Of a stretch of 22,122 nt of DNA, positions 6,552 to 13,414 are shown piece by piece. Positions within the stretch are counted from its first letter, which is position 1. Each line of letters begins with the position of its first letter. A program made the translations under genes and the position numbers. Under the pieces are notes generated by a model. The model did not search any database, was not told where the DNA came from, and saw only the letters and a program-made list of their open reading frames with translations. The stretch lies in the NCBI GenBank assembly GCA_028708585.1, contig JAQVYO010000006.1, positions 1 to 22,122 of the forward strand, read 5' to 3'. The stretch comes from Oscillospiraceae bacterium. GTDB taxonomy: Bacteria > Bacillota > Clostridia > Oscillospirales > Oscillospiraceae.

Positions 6552-6581
6552 TTGACAAAACACGGGTTTGTTTGATAAACT
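6552..6581 (+). promoter_or_regulatory. Sigma-A promoter of rplJ-rplL
   Basis: The consensus -35 TTGACA (6552-6557) and -10 TAAACT (6576-6581) are 18 nt apart, with TGA just before the -10. Transcription would start at about 6588 and include the L10 leader. Confidence 0.8.
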
Positions 6582-6587
6582 AATCTG

Positions 6588-6712
6588 TAGCGTTCCGGAG
6601 ACAGCAGGTGGCCGTCGTCATAAATCCTGCCGAGGAAAGCAGTGCAAAGCGAATGCTTTTTGATTGCTTACTGTCCTCGTATCTTTGGAGCGGGGACAGT
6701 TTTCGTTTGATA
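6588..6712 (+). ncRNA. Ribosomal protein L10 leader with attenuator
   Basis: The stretch between the promoter and rplJ has the features of the Firmicutes L10 leader: a GCAGGTGGCC...CCTGCCGAGG region followed by a long stem region (AAAGCAGTGC, GAATGC, GATTGC). It ends in an intrinsic terminator hairpin. L10, or L10 with L12, binds this leader and favours termination, adjusting the rplJL level. It is recognised from layout and sequence resemblance; no covariance search was run. Confidence 0.75.
6671..6709 (+). terminator. Attenuator hairpin in the L10 leader
   Basis: CTGTCCTCG (6671-6679) pairs with CGGGGACAG (6691-6699) and is followed by TTTTCGTTT. It lies 20 nt upstream of the rplJ start codon, inside the leader, so it is a conditional terminator rather than the end of an operon. 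Confidence 0.75.
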
Positions 6713-6728
6713 TGGAGGTGAATCAAAG

Positions 6729-7265
6729 ATGCCCAATGCAAAAGTGTTGCAGGAAAAACAAGAGATCGTAAAGGGCCTGGCGGAAAAGATGCAGAAAGCC
6801 AGCGCCGGTGTTTTTGTGGACTATAAGGGAATTACCGTGGCGGAGGACAGCGCGCTGCGCAGTCAGATGCGCAAGTCCGAAGTGGAGTACGCCGTTGTAA
6901 AAAACACACTGACGCGGTTTGCTGTCAAACAGGTGGGGCTGGATGCCGTGGAACCTGTGTTAAACGGAACTACCGCCCTGGCCGTCAGCTTTACCGACCC
7001 TGTGGCGCCCGCTAGGATTGTCAGCGAATTTGCCAAAAAGATGAACGGCAAAAAATTGATCGTCAAAGCGGGTTTCGTGGATGGGAAGGTCATTTCTCCG
7101 GCGGAAGTGTCCGCTTTGGCTGACTTGCCCGCCAAGGAAGTCCTTCAGGCTCAGGTGCTTGGCACCATGCTGGCGCCGGTTACCGGCCTTGTAAACGTCT
7201 TAAATGCCAATATCCGCGGCTTGGCCGTGGCGCTTCAGGCTATTGCCGATCAAAAAGTGGGCTAA
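6729..7265 (+). CDS. rplJ: 50S ribosomal protein L10
   Basis: The 178-residue base of the L7/L12 stalk; it anchors L12 dimers on 23S rRNA and autoregulates through its leader. Diagnostic segments include EKMQKASAGVFVDYKGITVAED, YAVVKNTLTRFA and the C-terminal L12-binding helix region (LVNVLNANIRGLAVALQAIADQK). TATGGAGGTG precedes the ATG. The gene follows the L10 leader and is followed by rplL after 43 nt. Confidence 0.97.
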   Translation: MPNAKVLQEKQEIVKGLAEKMQKASAGVFVDYKGITVAEDSALRSQMRKSEVEYAVVKNTLTRFAVKQVGLDAVEPVLNGTTALAVSFTDPVAPARIVSEFAKKMNGKKLIVKAGFVDGKVISPAEVSALADLPAKEVLQAQVLGTMLAPVTGLVNVLNANIRGLAVALQAIADQKVG

Positions 7266-7308
7266 TGAAACGCAAAACAAATGAAATGACATGATGGAGG
7301 AAATGAAA

Positions 7309-7689
7309 ATGGCTAGTGAAAAAGTCACCGCTATGATTGAAGAAGTAAAAAACCTGACTGTGCTGGAGCTATCCGAGCTGGTACATGCGCTGGAAGATGA
7401 GTTCGGCGTGTCCGCCGCCGCTCCCGCCGCTGTTGCCGTAGCCGCCGCTCCCGCCGCAGCTGCCGCCGCAGAAGAGAAGACCGAGTTTGACGTTGTTTTG
7501 GCCAGCTTCGGTGCAGAGAAGATCAAAGTGATCAAGGTTGTCCGCGAGATCACGGGCTTGGGCCTTGCCGATGCCAAGGCACTGGTGGAAGCCGCCCCCA
7601 AGGCCGTCAAGGAAGGCGTTTCCAAAGAAGAAGCCGGGTCTTTGAAGACCAAACTGGAAGAAGTCGGCGCGAAGGTAGAACTGAAGTAA
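7309..7689 (+). CDS. rplL: 50S ribosomal protein L7/L12
   Basis: The multi-copy stalk protein that recruits translation GTPases; 126 residues. The N-terminal dimerisation domain (MASEKVTAMIEEVKNLTVLELSELV) is followed by an Ala/Pro-rich hinge (about residues 38-58). The C-terminal factor-binding domain has FDVVLASFGAEKIKVIKVVREITGLGLADAKALVE. The ATG at 7309 is chosen, with GGAGG 8 nt upstream; in-frame ATGs at 7291 and 7303 lie ahead of or just after that site. It ends at a strong terminator, and rpoB does not follow. Confidence 0.97.
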   Translation: MASEKVTAMIEEVKNLTVLELSELVHALEDEFGVSAAAPAAVAVAAAPAAAAAAEEKTEFDVVLASFGAEKIKVIKVVREITGLGLADAKALVEAAPKAVKEGVSKEEAGSLKTKLEEVGAKVELK

Positions 7690-7742
7690 GAACCGGTTCC
7701 AAAATCAGAAAGCGGCCCAAAGCCGCTTTGCGGCTGATCGGT

Positions 7743-7797
7743 ATAAGGGAGTGCCTGGAAATGGCGGAAAGCCATAAGGGACACTCCCTTATTTTTG
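7743..7797 (+). terminator. Terminator after rplL
   Basis: ATAAGGGAGTG (7743-7753) pairs perfectly with CACTCCCTTAT (7782-7792), enclosing a second small hairpin, and is followed by a T run (7792-7796). A smaller hairpin, AAAGCGGC/GCCGCTTT (7709-7729), lies just upstream. Confidence 0.88.
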
Positions 7798-7828
7798 AAG
7801 ACGTTTTAAGGAAGCTTTCTTTATTTCC

Positions 7829-7857
7829 TTGCAAGACTAATTTCAATCAGGTATAAT
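7829..7857 (+). promoter_or_regulatory. Sigma-A promoter of the foldase gene
   Basis: The -35 TTGCAA (7829-7834) and the perfect -10 TATAAT (7852-7857) are 17 nt apart. The leader to the ATG at 7981 is about 115 nt and contains a possible 7-bp stem, AAACCCG (7905-7911) with CGGGTTT (7947-7953). Confidence 0.8.
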
Positions 7858-7980
7858 ACTGCCTGATGTTTGTTTGGCCGAATGGGACAAAAATCCCCTT
7901 GAGGAAACCCGGTGAACCAACCTTCTGGAGGCAAGAAAGATCCGGGCGGGTTTATCCAAAGATACGAGAGGAAGGAAGAT

Positions 7981-9513
7981 ATGGGCGTATTCAAGAAAAA
8001 ACGCAAGGAATCCTGGATGGGAGCCAAGGAAAACCGGGGGCAGGAAGAGGAGAAAAAGAACCGGCAGACAAAATTCTGGACTCTCCTGATTTCGATCGTC
8101 CTGATCGTAGCTTGCGTGGCGCTGGCTGTTTGGAGTTCCGGCGTCATTCCCAAAAACGCGACCGCGGTAACCATCGGCAGCCAAAATTATTCCGCCGGTG
8201 TGGTACAGTTTTATTATCAGAACGCTTATAAAGAATTTTTGAATTCCTATGGAAGCCAGGCGCAATTGTTCGGCCTGGATACCAGCAAAGCGCTGGACAA
8301 ACAGAAATATGATGAAAAAACAACTTGGGCGGATTATTTCTTGAAGATGGGCCTTGAAAAGATGGAAAGAACCATTATTGTGGCAAGCGAGGCCAGAAAA
8401 GCAAATTTCTCCTTGACCAAAGATAGTCAAAACCAGATCGGGGAGCTGAAGGAGAATATTAAGGTCTATTGCGTGAACAACAACATTTCAACCAACGCTT
8501 ACTTTTCCTATTATGGTGACGCCGTGACTGCGCAGCTCTATTATGACCAGGTGGAAAATACTCTGTTGGCACAGGATTATACCAAGAGTCTGATGAGCAA
8601 AATGAAGTATACCGACCAGGAACTGACTGATTCCTACAATAAAAATCAGAAAAATTATGACGTTGTGGGATACCGCTTTTTCCTGGTTGACGGAAGCGCT
8701 GCCTCCGCCAAGGACAGCAGCGGAAAAGAAGTGGAGGCGACGGATAAGGAAAAGGAAGCCGCCATGGCAAAAGCATCCGAAAAGGCGAATGCGATGGCTG
8801 CAAGGCTCAAAAGCGGAGCGGATTTTACCGCCCTTGCCAAGGAATACGCGCCTTCCGACAAAAAAGAAACCTATGCCAACGCAGAGAGCAGCACAATTTC
8901 CGACATGAGCTATGCGAATGTTTCCAGCTATCCCTATGCCGACTGGCTTTTTGACACATCCAGAAAGAATGGGGATGTCACAGCGGTCAAAGCCAGCAAT
9001 GGGTATTATGTCATTCAATTTTTAGGCCGTCACCGCAACGAATACAAAACAGCCGACATCCGGCAGATTGTCATCAAGGCCGAGGCTGCCAGCGGATCCG
9101 CCGCACCCACCAGCCAGCAGATGGCGGAAGCCAAGGCAAAAGCGGAGAGCCTTCTTGGCCAATGGAAAAAAGGAGCAGCAACGGAAGCTGCCTTTGCGTC
9201 CATGGCAAAAGAACATACTGAGGATTCGGACGCCAAGGAAAACGGCGGCCTTTCCCAGCAGGTCAACAAGACTTCTGTTTCTTCGGCGGTTTCCAGCTGG
9301 CTGTTTGGCAGTCCGCACAAAGCGGGGGACGCCTCGCTCATTGAAACGGACGACGGATATTCCATTGTATATTTTGTGAAGTATGATGAAGTATATTGGA
9401 AGCTTCAGGTAGAAGACAATAAAAAATCGGAGGCTTATACCGCCTGGTATGATAAAGTGAAAGCTGGTTATTCCATCAACGATCAAGGATCTGGTATGCG
9501 TTTTGTAATTTGA
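7981..9513 (+). CDS. Membrane-anchored parvulin-type peptidyl-prolyl isomerase (PrsA/SurA-like foldase)
   Basis: A probable extracytoplasmic folding catalyst of 510 residues. A basic, Lys/Glu-rich cytoplasmic tail (residues 1-31) precedes one membrane helix (about 32-52, FWTLLISIVLIVACVALAVW); there is no lipobox, so it is anchored by a helix rather than a lipid. A SurA_N-like region follows. Next come two parvulin-like stretches, at about 220-345 (RFFLVDGS, ADFTALAKEYAP, NGYYVIQFLGRH) and 350-460 (DIRQIVIKAEA, AAFASMAKEHTEDSDAKENGGL, DDGYSIVYFV). The second looks closer to the canonical PPIC fold. The ATG at 7981 is chosen for GAGGAAGGAAG just upstream; an in-frame GTG at 7912 lacks such a site. 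It is monocistronic between its own promoter and the inverted repeat at 9534. Family is secure; catalytic activity of each repeat is not. Confidence 0.88.
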   Translation: MGVFKKKRKESWMGAKENRGQEEEKKNRQTKFWTLLISIVLIVACVALAVWSSGVIPKNATAVTIGSQNYSAGVVQFYYQNAYKEFLNSYGSQAQLFGLDTSKALDKQKYDEKTTWADYFLKMGLEKMERTIIVASEARKANFSLTKDSQNQIGELKENIKVYCVNNNISTNAYFSYYGDAVTAQLYYDQVENTLLAQDYTKSLMSKMKYTDQELTDSYNKNQKNYDVVGYRFFLVDGSAASAKDSSGKEVEATDKEKEAAMAKASEKANAMAARLKSGADFTALAKEYAPSDKKETYANAESSTISDMSYANVSSYPYADWLFDTSRKNGDVTAVKASNGYYVIQFLGRHRNEYKTADIRQIVIKAEAASGSAAPTSQQMAEAKAKAESLLGQWKKGAATEAAFASMAKEHTEDSDAKENGGLSQQVNKTSVSSAVSSWLFGSPHKAGDASLIETDDGYSIVYFVKYDEVYWKLQVEDNKKSEAYTAWYDKVKAGYSINDQGSGMRFVI

Positions 9514-9533
9514 CGGATCAAGCGGATAAAAAA

Positions 9534-9571
9534 CGGGATACCTCAAAATGAAGCTATTTTGAGGTATCCCG
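9534..9571. repeat. Perfect 16-bp inverted repeat before tcdA
   Basis: CGGGATACCTCAAAAT (9534-9549) is perfectly repeated in inverse at 9556-9571 around the loop GAAGCT. On the plus strand it has six A before it and no T run after it. It would therefore work as an intrinsic terminator mainly for minus-strand transcripts, although it stands just after the foldase stop and 22 nt before tcdA. Confidence 0.8.
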
Positions 9572-9592
9572 CAATGTAAGCGGAGGCGGAAT

Positions 9593-10303
9593 ATGCCCGA
9601 TCAATTTTTACGCATGGAAATGATTTTGGGGAAGGAAGCGATGCGTCAGCTTCATAATGCTCATGTAGCGGTTTTTGGAATCGGGGGCGTGGGCGGTTAC
9701 GCAGCGGAAGCCCTGGCCCGGTCCGGCGTGGGCGCTATCACATTAGTGGATCATGACGCCGTCGCCCTGACCAATTTAAACCGGCAGGCGGAGGCCCTTC
9801 ATTCCACGCTGAGACAGCCCAAGGTCCAAGCGATGGCCCAGCGGATTCTGGATATTTATCCCGACTGCAAGGTGGAAGCCCGAATGGACTATTACAGCGC
9901 GGATACGAGGGAAAAGTTTTTTGATGGTTGCTATGACTATATTATTGACGCCATCGACTTAGTTTCCTGCAAGCTGGATTTGATTGAAACCGCCCTGAAC
10001 CGAAATATTCCCATTATTTCTGCTTTGGGGACCGGAAACAAGCTGCGTCTGTCCGGATTCCGAACGGCGGATATTTCGGAAACCAGCGGCTGCCCGCTGG
10101 CCCGTATTATCCGCAGGGAACTGCGCCGCCGGGGGATTTATCACCATAAGGTGATCTTTTCGCCGGAACTTCCTGCGAAAATCGCCCCTGGGGAGACGCC
10201 GCCTCCCGGAAGAAGAAGCGTTCCCGCCAGCGTTCCATGGGTGCCTGGAAGCGTCGGCTTTATGCTGGCGGGAGAAGTGGTGCTTGCGCTGGCGGGGCAA
10301 TAA
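9593..10303 (+). CDS. tcdA: tRNA threonylcarbamoyladenosine dehydratase TcdA (E1/ThiF-like)
   Basis: An ATP-dependent enzyme that converts t6A37 of ANN-decoding tRNAs to the cyclic hydantoin form ct6A. The 236-residue protein begins with the FLRMEMILGKEAMRQLHNAHV segment typical of TcdA/YrvM. A ThiF-type nucleotide-binding motif follows (GIGGVG, residues 29-34), then D53-H54-D55 and N61-L-N-R-Q. Further hallmarks are DAIDLVSCKLDLIETA and the C-terminal PGSVGFMLAGEVV. Its length is slightly below the usual 250-270, so it is a compact but complete form. GCGGAGGCGG lies just before the ATG. Sulfur-carrier E1 enzymes such as MoeB are the main alternative, but the N-terminal segment favours TcdA. 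Confidence 0.9.
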   Translation: MPDQFLRMEMILGKEAMRQLHNAHVAVFGIGGVGGYAAEALARSGVGAITLVDHDAVALTNLNRQAEALHSTLRQPKVQAMAQRILDIYPDCKVEARMDYYSADTREKFFDGCYDYIIDAIDLVSCKLDLIETALNRNIPIISALGTGNKLRLSGFRTADISETSGCPLARIIRRELRRRGIYHHKVIFSPELPAKIAPGETPPPGRRSVPASVPWVPGSVGFMLAGEVVLALAGQ

Positions 10304-10309
10304 GATAAG

Positions 10310-10332
10310 GAGGGAGACAAATTGTCTCCCTC
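10310..10332. terminator. Shared hairpin between tcdA and the convergent DUF378 gene
   Basis: An 11-nt arm at 10310-10320 (GAGGGAGACAA) is perfectly complementary to 10322-10332 around one central base, so roughly 9 bp would form with a small loop. It sits 7 nt after the tcdA stop and 24 nt past the DUF378 stop. Neither side has a good T run, so efficiency is uncertain. Confidence 0.5.
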
Positions 10333-10355
10333 GCTTGCTTTGCTTGGATTTGAAC

Positions 10356-10568
10356 TTATATATCGTTTTCAACAGGGTCCCGATCCCGGAAAAGAAGGGA
10401 AATACACCAAATGGCAGCCAGGCCAACCAGCGTGTAAATAACGCGGCTGACCGCGCTGCCAGGACCGCCGCAGGCGAAAGCCACAAAGTCAAAGCCAAAA
10501 ATACCGATGCTGCCCCAGTTGAGGCCGCCAATTATGGCAAGAACAAGGGCAATTTTATCCATGATCAT
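10356..10568 (-). CDS. DUF378 family small membrane protein
   Basis: A 70-residue protein with the DUF378 signature: MDKIALVLAIIGGLNWGSIGIFGFDFVA, then a second hydrophobic segment (SRVIYTLVGLAAIWCISLLF) and a short charged tail. Two membrane helices are expected, at about residues 5-30 and 40-62. The function of the family is unknown. The ATG at 10568 is preferred over the ATG two codons on, because GGAGG is 9 nt from it. The gene is convergent with tcdA and stands alone. Its upstream sequence fits a forespore sigma-factor promoter (10604-10632) better than a sigma-A promoter, so it may be a sporulation-stage protein; that is inference. Confidence 0.88.
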   Translation of the reverse strand: MIMDKIALVLAIIGGLNWGSIGIFGFDFVAFACGGPGSAVSRVIYTLVGLAAIWCISLLFRDRDPVENDI

Positions 10569-10603
10569 AGCAAAATTCCTCCATTTAATGAATCGCTCCG
10601 GTA

Positions 10604-10632
10604 TAGTTTACCCACCCAACCCATGTTTATAC
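10604..10632 (-). promoter_or_regulatory. Sigma-F/sigma-G-like promoter of the DUF378 gene
   Basis: On the minus strand, GTATA (10628-10632) is followed after 17 nt by TAAACTA (10604-10610). These resemble the forespore sigma-factor elements (-35 GYATA/GHATR, -10 CAWAMTA-like, one mismatch). The start point would fall about 30 nt before the DUF378 ATG. No TTGACA-like box is present. Confidence 0.4.
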
Positions 10633-10851
10633 TACCCATAATAGGGATATGAGGATGGGAGTAAAACGCCAAAAGTACCCTTAAAAACTCTGTTTTTTAT
10701 GAATAGTAATGTGCGGTCAGATTGTTTTGGGCACTAATTTTGGGGAAAATGCGCTTTTCATACTTGCAGGTTTTACTATGAAATCATGCAAATATGTAGT
10801 ATAATAGAAAAAATAATGACAGCTTTGCAGCGCTGGGAAGGGAGAAAATAT

Positions 10852-12042
10852 ATGATCGATTATGGTTCCGTCTTGTCGAAAAGGGCTGTGGGGCTTGCTC
10901 CTTCTGGAATCCGCCGTTTTTTTGACATTTTAGAGGAAATGAAAGACGTTATTTCTCTGGGAGTCGGCGAACCTGATTTTGTTACGCCCGGACATATCCG
11001 AGCCGCTGGAATCGAATCTCTGAAGGAGGGGTATACCAAATACACCTCCAACGCCGGAATGGTGGCTTTGCGCAAAGAAATATCTTCTTATCTGGAGCGC
11101 CGTTTTCATATCAAATATGCGTATGACGACCAGATTTGTATTACTGTTGGCGGAAGCGAGGCCATTGACTTGGTTATCCGCGCACTGGTGGACCCGGGGG
11201 ACGAGGTCATTATCCCAACGCCCTCTTTTGTCTGCTATGGGCCGCTGGTGACGCTTGCGGGCGGTGTTCCCGTTGAGGTGGAAACAAAAGTGGAAAACGG
11301 GTTCCGCTTGATGCCGCAGGAGCTGAAAGCGGCCATCACGCCCAAAACCAAACTGTTGGTTCTTCCGTATCCCAGCAACCCAACCGGCGGCATTATGGAA
11401 CGCGCGGATCTGGAGGCGCTGGCCGGCATTCTGAAAGATACGAATATTATTGTCTTGTCTGACGAAATTTATGCCGAGCTGACCTATGGTCAGGATCACG
11501 TTTCTATGGCCAGTATTCCCGGCATGTATGAATGCACCTTGGTTGTCAGCGGTTTTTCCAAAGCATTTGCAATGACCGGATGGCGTTTGGGATATGTCTG
11601 CGGCGCGGAGAAAATTATTCAGGAAATCACCAAAATTCACCAATTTGGTATTATGTCCGCGCCTACCATCAGTCAATTTGCGGGCATTGAAGCGCTGCGC
11701 AACGGAATGGCAGACCCAGGTAAGATGCGGGAATCCTATGATAAACGCCGCCGTTTTATGGTGGACGGATTTCGCCGCATTGGGCTGGAATGTTTTGAGC
11801 CGCAGGGCGCATTTTATGCATTTCCCTGCATCCGCAGCAGCGGCCTTTCCTCCGATAAATTCAGCGAACGTCTGTTAATGGAAGAAAAAATAGCTGTCAT
11901 TGCGGGTAACGCATTCGGCGGCGGCGGCGAGGGATTTGTCCGCTGCTGTTATGCGGCTTCTATGGAGAATATTGCGGAGGCGCTGAAACGAATGGAGCGC
12001 TTCCTTGCCAAACTGCGCAGGGAACAGGGCCGTTCCGCCTAA
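10852..12042 (+). CDS. Class I/II PLP-dependent aminotransferase (AspC/PatA-like)
   Basis: A fold-type I aminotransferase of 396 residues that would transfer amino groups between an amino acid and a 2-oxo acid using PLP. The PLP lysine is K237 in SGFSKAFAMTGWRLGY. Other cofactor or fold residues are N176 (PSNPTGG), D204 and Y207 (LSDEIYAEL) and the GGSEAID loop near residue 100. A conserved Arg for substrate carboxylate is seen in GEGFVRCCYA. The substrate cannot be told from sequence; aspartate and aromatic amino acids are the likely classes. ATG 10852 is chosen because GGGAG lies 9 nt upstream and the N-terminus MIDYGSVLSKRA fits the family. A perfect -10 (TATAAT, 10800-10805) is present without a good -35. 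The phosphoglycerate mutase gene follows after 22 nt. Confidence 0.92.
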   Translation: MIDYGSVLSKRAVGLAPSGIRRFFDILEEMKDVISLGVGEPDFVTPGHIRAAGIESLKEGYTKYTSNAGMVALRKEISSYLERRFHIKYAYDDQICITVGGSEAIDLVIRALVDPGDEVIIPTPSFVCYGPLVTLAGGVPVEVETKVENGFRLMPQELKAAITPKTKLLVLPYPSNPTGGIMERADLEALAGILKDTNIIVLSDEIYAELTYGQDHVSMASIPGMYECTLVVSGFSKAFAMTGWRLGYVCGAEKIIQEITKIHQFGIMSAPTISQFAGIEALRNGMADPGKMRESYDKRRRFMVDGFRRIGLECFEPQGAFYAFPCIRSSGLSSDKFSERLLMEEKIAVIAGNAFGGGGEGFVRCCYAASMENIAEALKRMERFLAKLRREQGRSA

Positions 12043-12064
12043 ACCAGCAAAGGAAAGAATTTTT

Positions 12065-13306
12065 ATGAAATATATTTTAGTTATTGGCGACGGCATGGCG
12101 GATAATCCGGTGCCGGAACTGGGAAATAAAACCCCTATCCAGGCGGCCGGCGCTGTTTTTATGGATGCACTGGCGGCCAAGGGGGAAGTGGGGACTGTGA
12201 GAACCTGTCCTCCGGGCGTTCCGCCGGGCAGCGATACGGCAATTTTATCCATTTTCGGAGCCGATCCCAGAATGTGCTATACAGGAAGGTCCCCTTTGGA
12301 GGCCGCGGGTTCCGGCATTTCCCTAAACCCGGGAGACGTATCCTATCGCTGCAACATGATTACCCTGGAAGAGGGGGACCTTCCCTTTGAGGACAAAAAA
12401 ATTCTGTCCCATAATGCGGGTTCCATCAGCGGGGAAGAATCTATTGCGCTCATCAAGGCGCTGTTTTCCCATCCGGATTTTGCGCCATTGGCGCAAGAGG
12501 CGGCAATGCGGATTTATCCGAGCCCTTCTTTCCGGCATATTGCGGTGCAGGCCGGCGCGGATATTAAAGGCCTGGAGGCCGCCGCGCCTCACGATCATCT
12601 GGGAAACCAAATCGGACCTCTTTTGCCAAGGGGCTGTAAAAATGCGGATGTATTGAAAACGCTTATGAAGCGTGCGAACGAAATTTTAGACCGGCATCCC
12701 ATAAACGACGCCCGCCGAAAGGCAGGGAAACTGCCTGCCAACGGCATCTGGTTCTGGGCTGAGGGGACTGCGGTCAAACTGCCGTCCTTTGTAAAGAAAT
12801 ATGGGAAAACGGGCGTTGTGATTTCCGCGGTCCCCCTGTGCCACGGGATCGCCCGCTTGGCAGGCCTGGACGTATCTATGGTAGAGGGTGCTACCGGCGA
12901 ATTGGACACCAATTATCAAGGCAAAGTGGATGCGGCGGTGGGGGCGCTGCAAAACGGATATGATTTTGCGGCGATCCATGTGGAAGCACCGGATGAGTGC
13001 ACCCACAACGGGGATCTGGCCGGAAAGATCGAGGCCATCCGGAGAATCGACGCCCTTGTGGTGGAGCCTCTCACCAAGGCGCTGGCGGCGCTTAACATAG
13101 AGTACCGTCTTTTGATTGTAAGCGACCATAAGACCTTGACCTCCAGTCGGGCACACGACGGGGATCCTGTGCCTTTTTTGCTTTATCAAAGCTCTGTGGA
13201 TCGCGAATCGGGCCTTCCTTACAGCGAGGAAAGCGGTGCCCAAGGCCGGTTTGTCCCGGAAGGGACTTCCCTAATGCCGATGCTCTTTCAGCTGGAGAGG
13301 CCATAA
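12065..13306 (+). CDS. apgM: Cofactor-independent phosphoglycerate mutase, archaeal type (ApgM)
   Basis: A 413-residue member of the alkaline phosphatase superfamily that should interconvert 3- and 2-phosphoglycerate. Metal-site and nucleophile motifs are visible: VIGDGMAD at residues 6-13, PPGSDTAILSIFGADP at about 55-70 with the phospho-acceptor Ser, HVEAPDECTHNGD, and SDHKTLTSSRAHDGDPVPF near the C-terminus. It belongs to the short ApgM class (about 400 residues), not the 510-residue GpmI. ATG 12065 is chosen because it starts the family motif MKYILVIGDGMAD; the open frame extends upstream only into the aminotransferase gene. Some bacterial relatives have been proposed to act as homoserine kinases, so the alternative should be kept in mind. 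Confidence 0.9.
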   Translation: MKYILVIGDGMADNPVPELGNKTPIQAAGAVFMDALAAKGEVGTVRTCPPGVPPGSDTAILSIFGADPRMCYTGRSPLEAAGSGISLNPGDVSYRCNMITLEEGDLPFEDKKILSHNAGSISGEESIALIKALFSHPDFAPLAQEAAMRIYPSPSFRHIAVQAGADIKGLEAAAPHDHLGNQIGPLLPRGCKNADVLKTLMKRANEILDRHPINDARRKAGKLPANGIWFWAEGTAVKLPSFVKKYGKTGVVISAVPLCHGIARLAGLDVSMVEGATGELDTNYQGKVDAAVGALQNGYDFAAIHVEAPDECTHNGDLAGKIEAIRRIDALVVEPLTKALAALNIEYRLLIVSDHKTLTSSRAHDGDPVPFLLYQSSVDRESGLPYSEESGAQGRFVPEGTSLMPMLFQLERP

Positions 13307-13414
13307 TTGGCGGGAATTTGGCGCCGTTTTGCCGTTGGAAAACTGATTTCGTCTACCCGGCGGGCGGTCCTTTTGAAAGAGCGGGTTGCTAAATTTGAAA
13401 GGTAGAAAGAAGAC

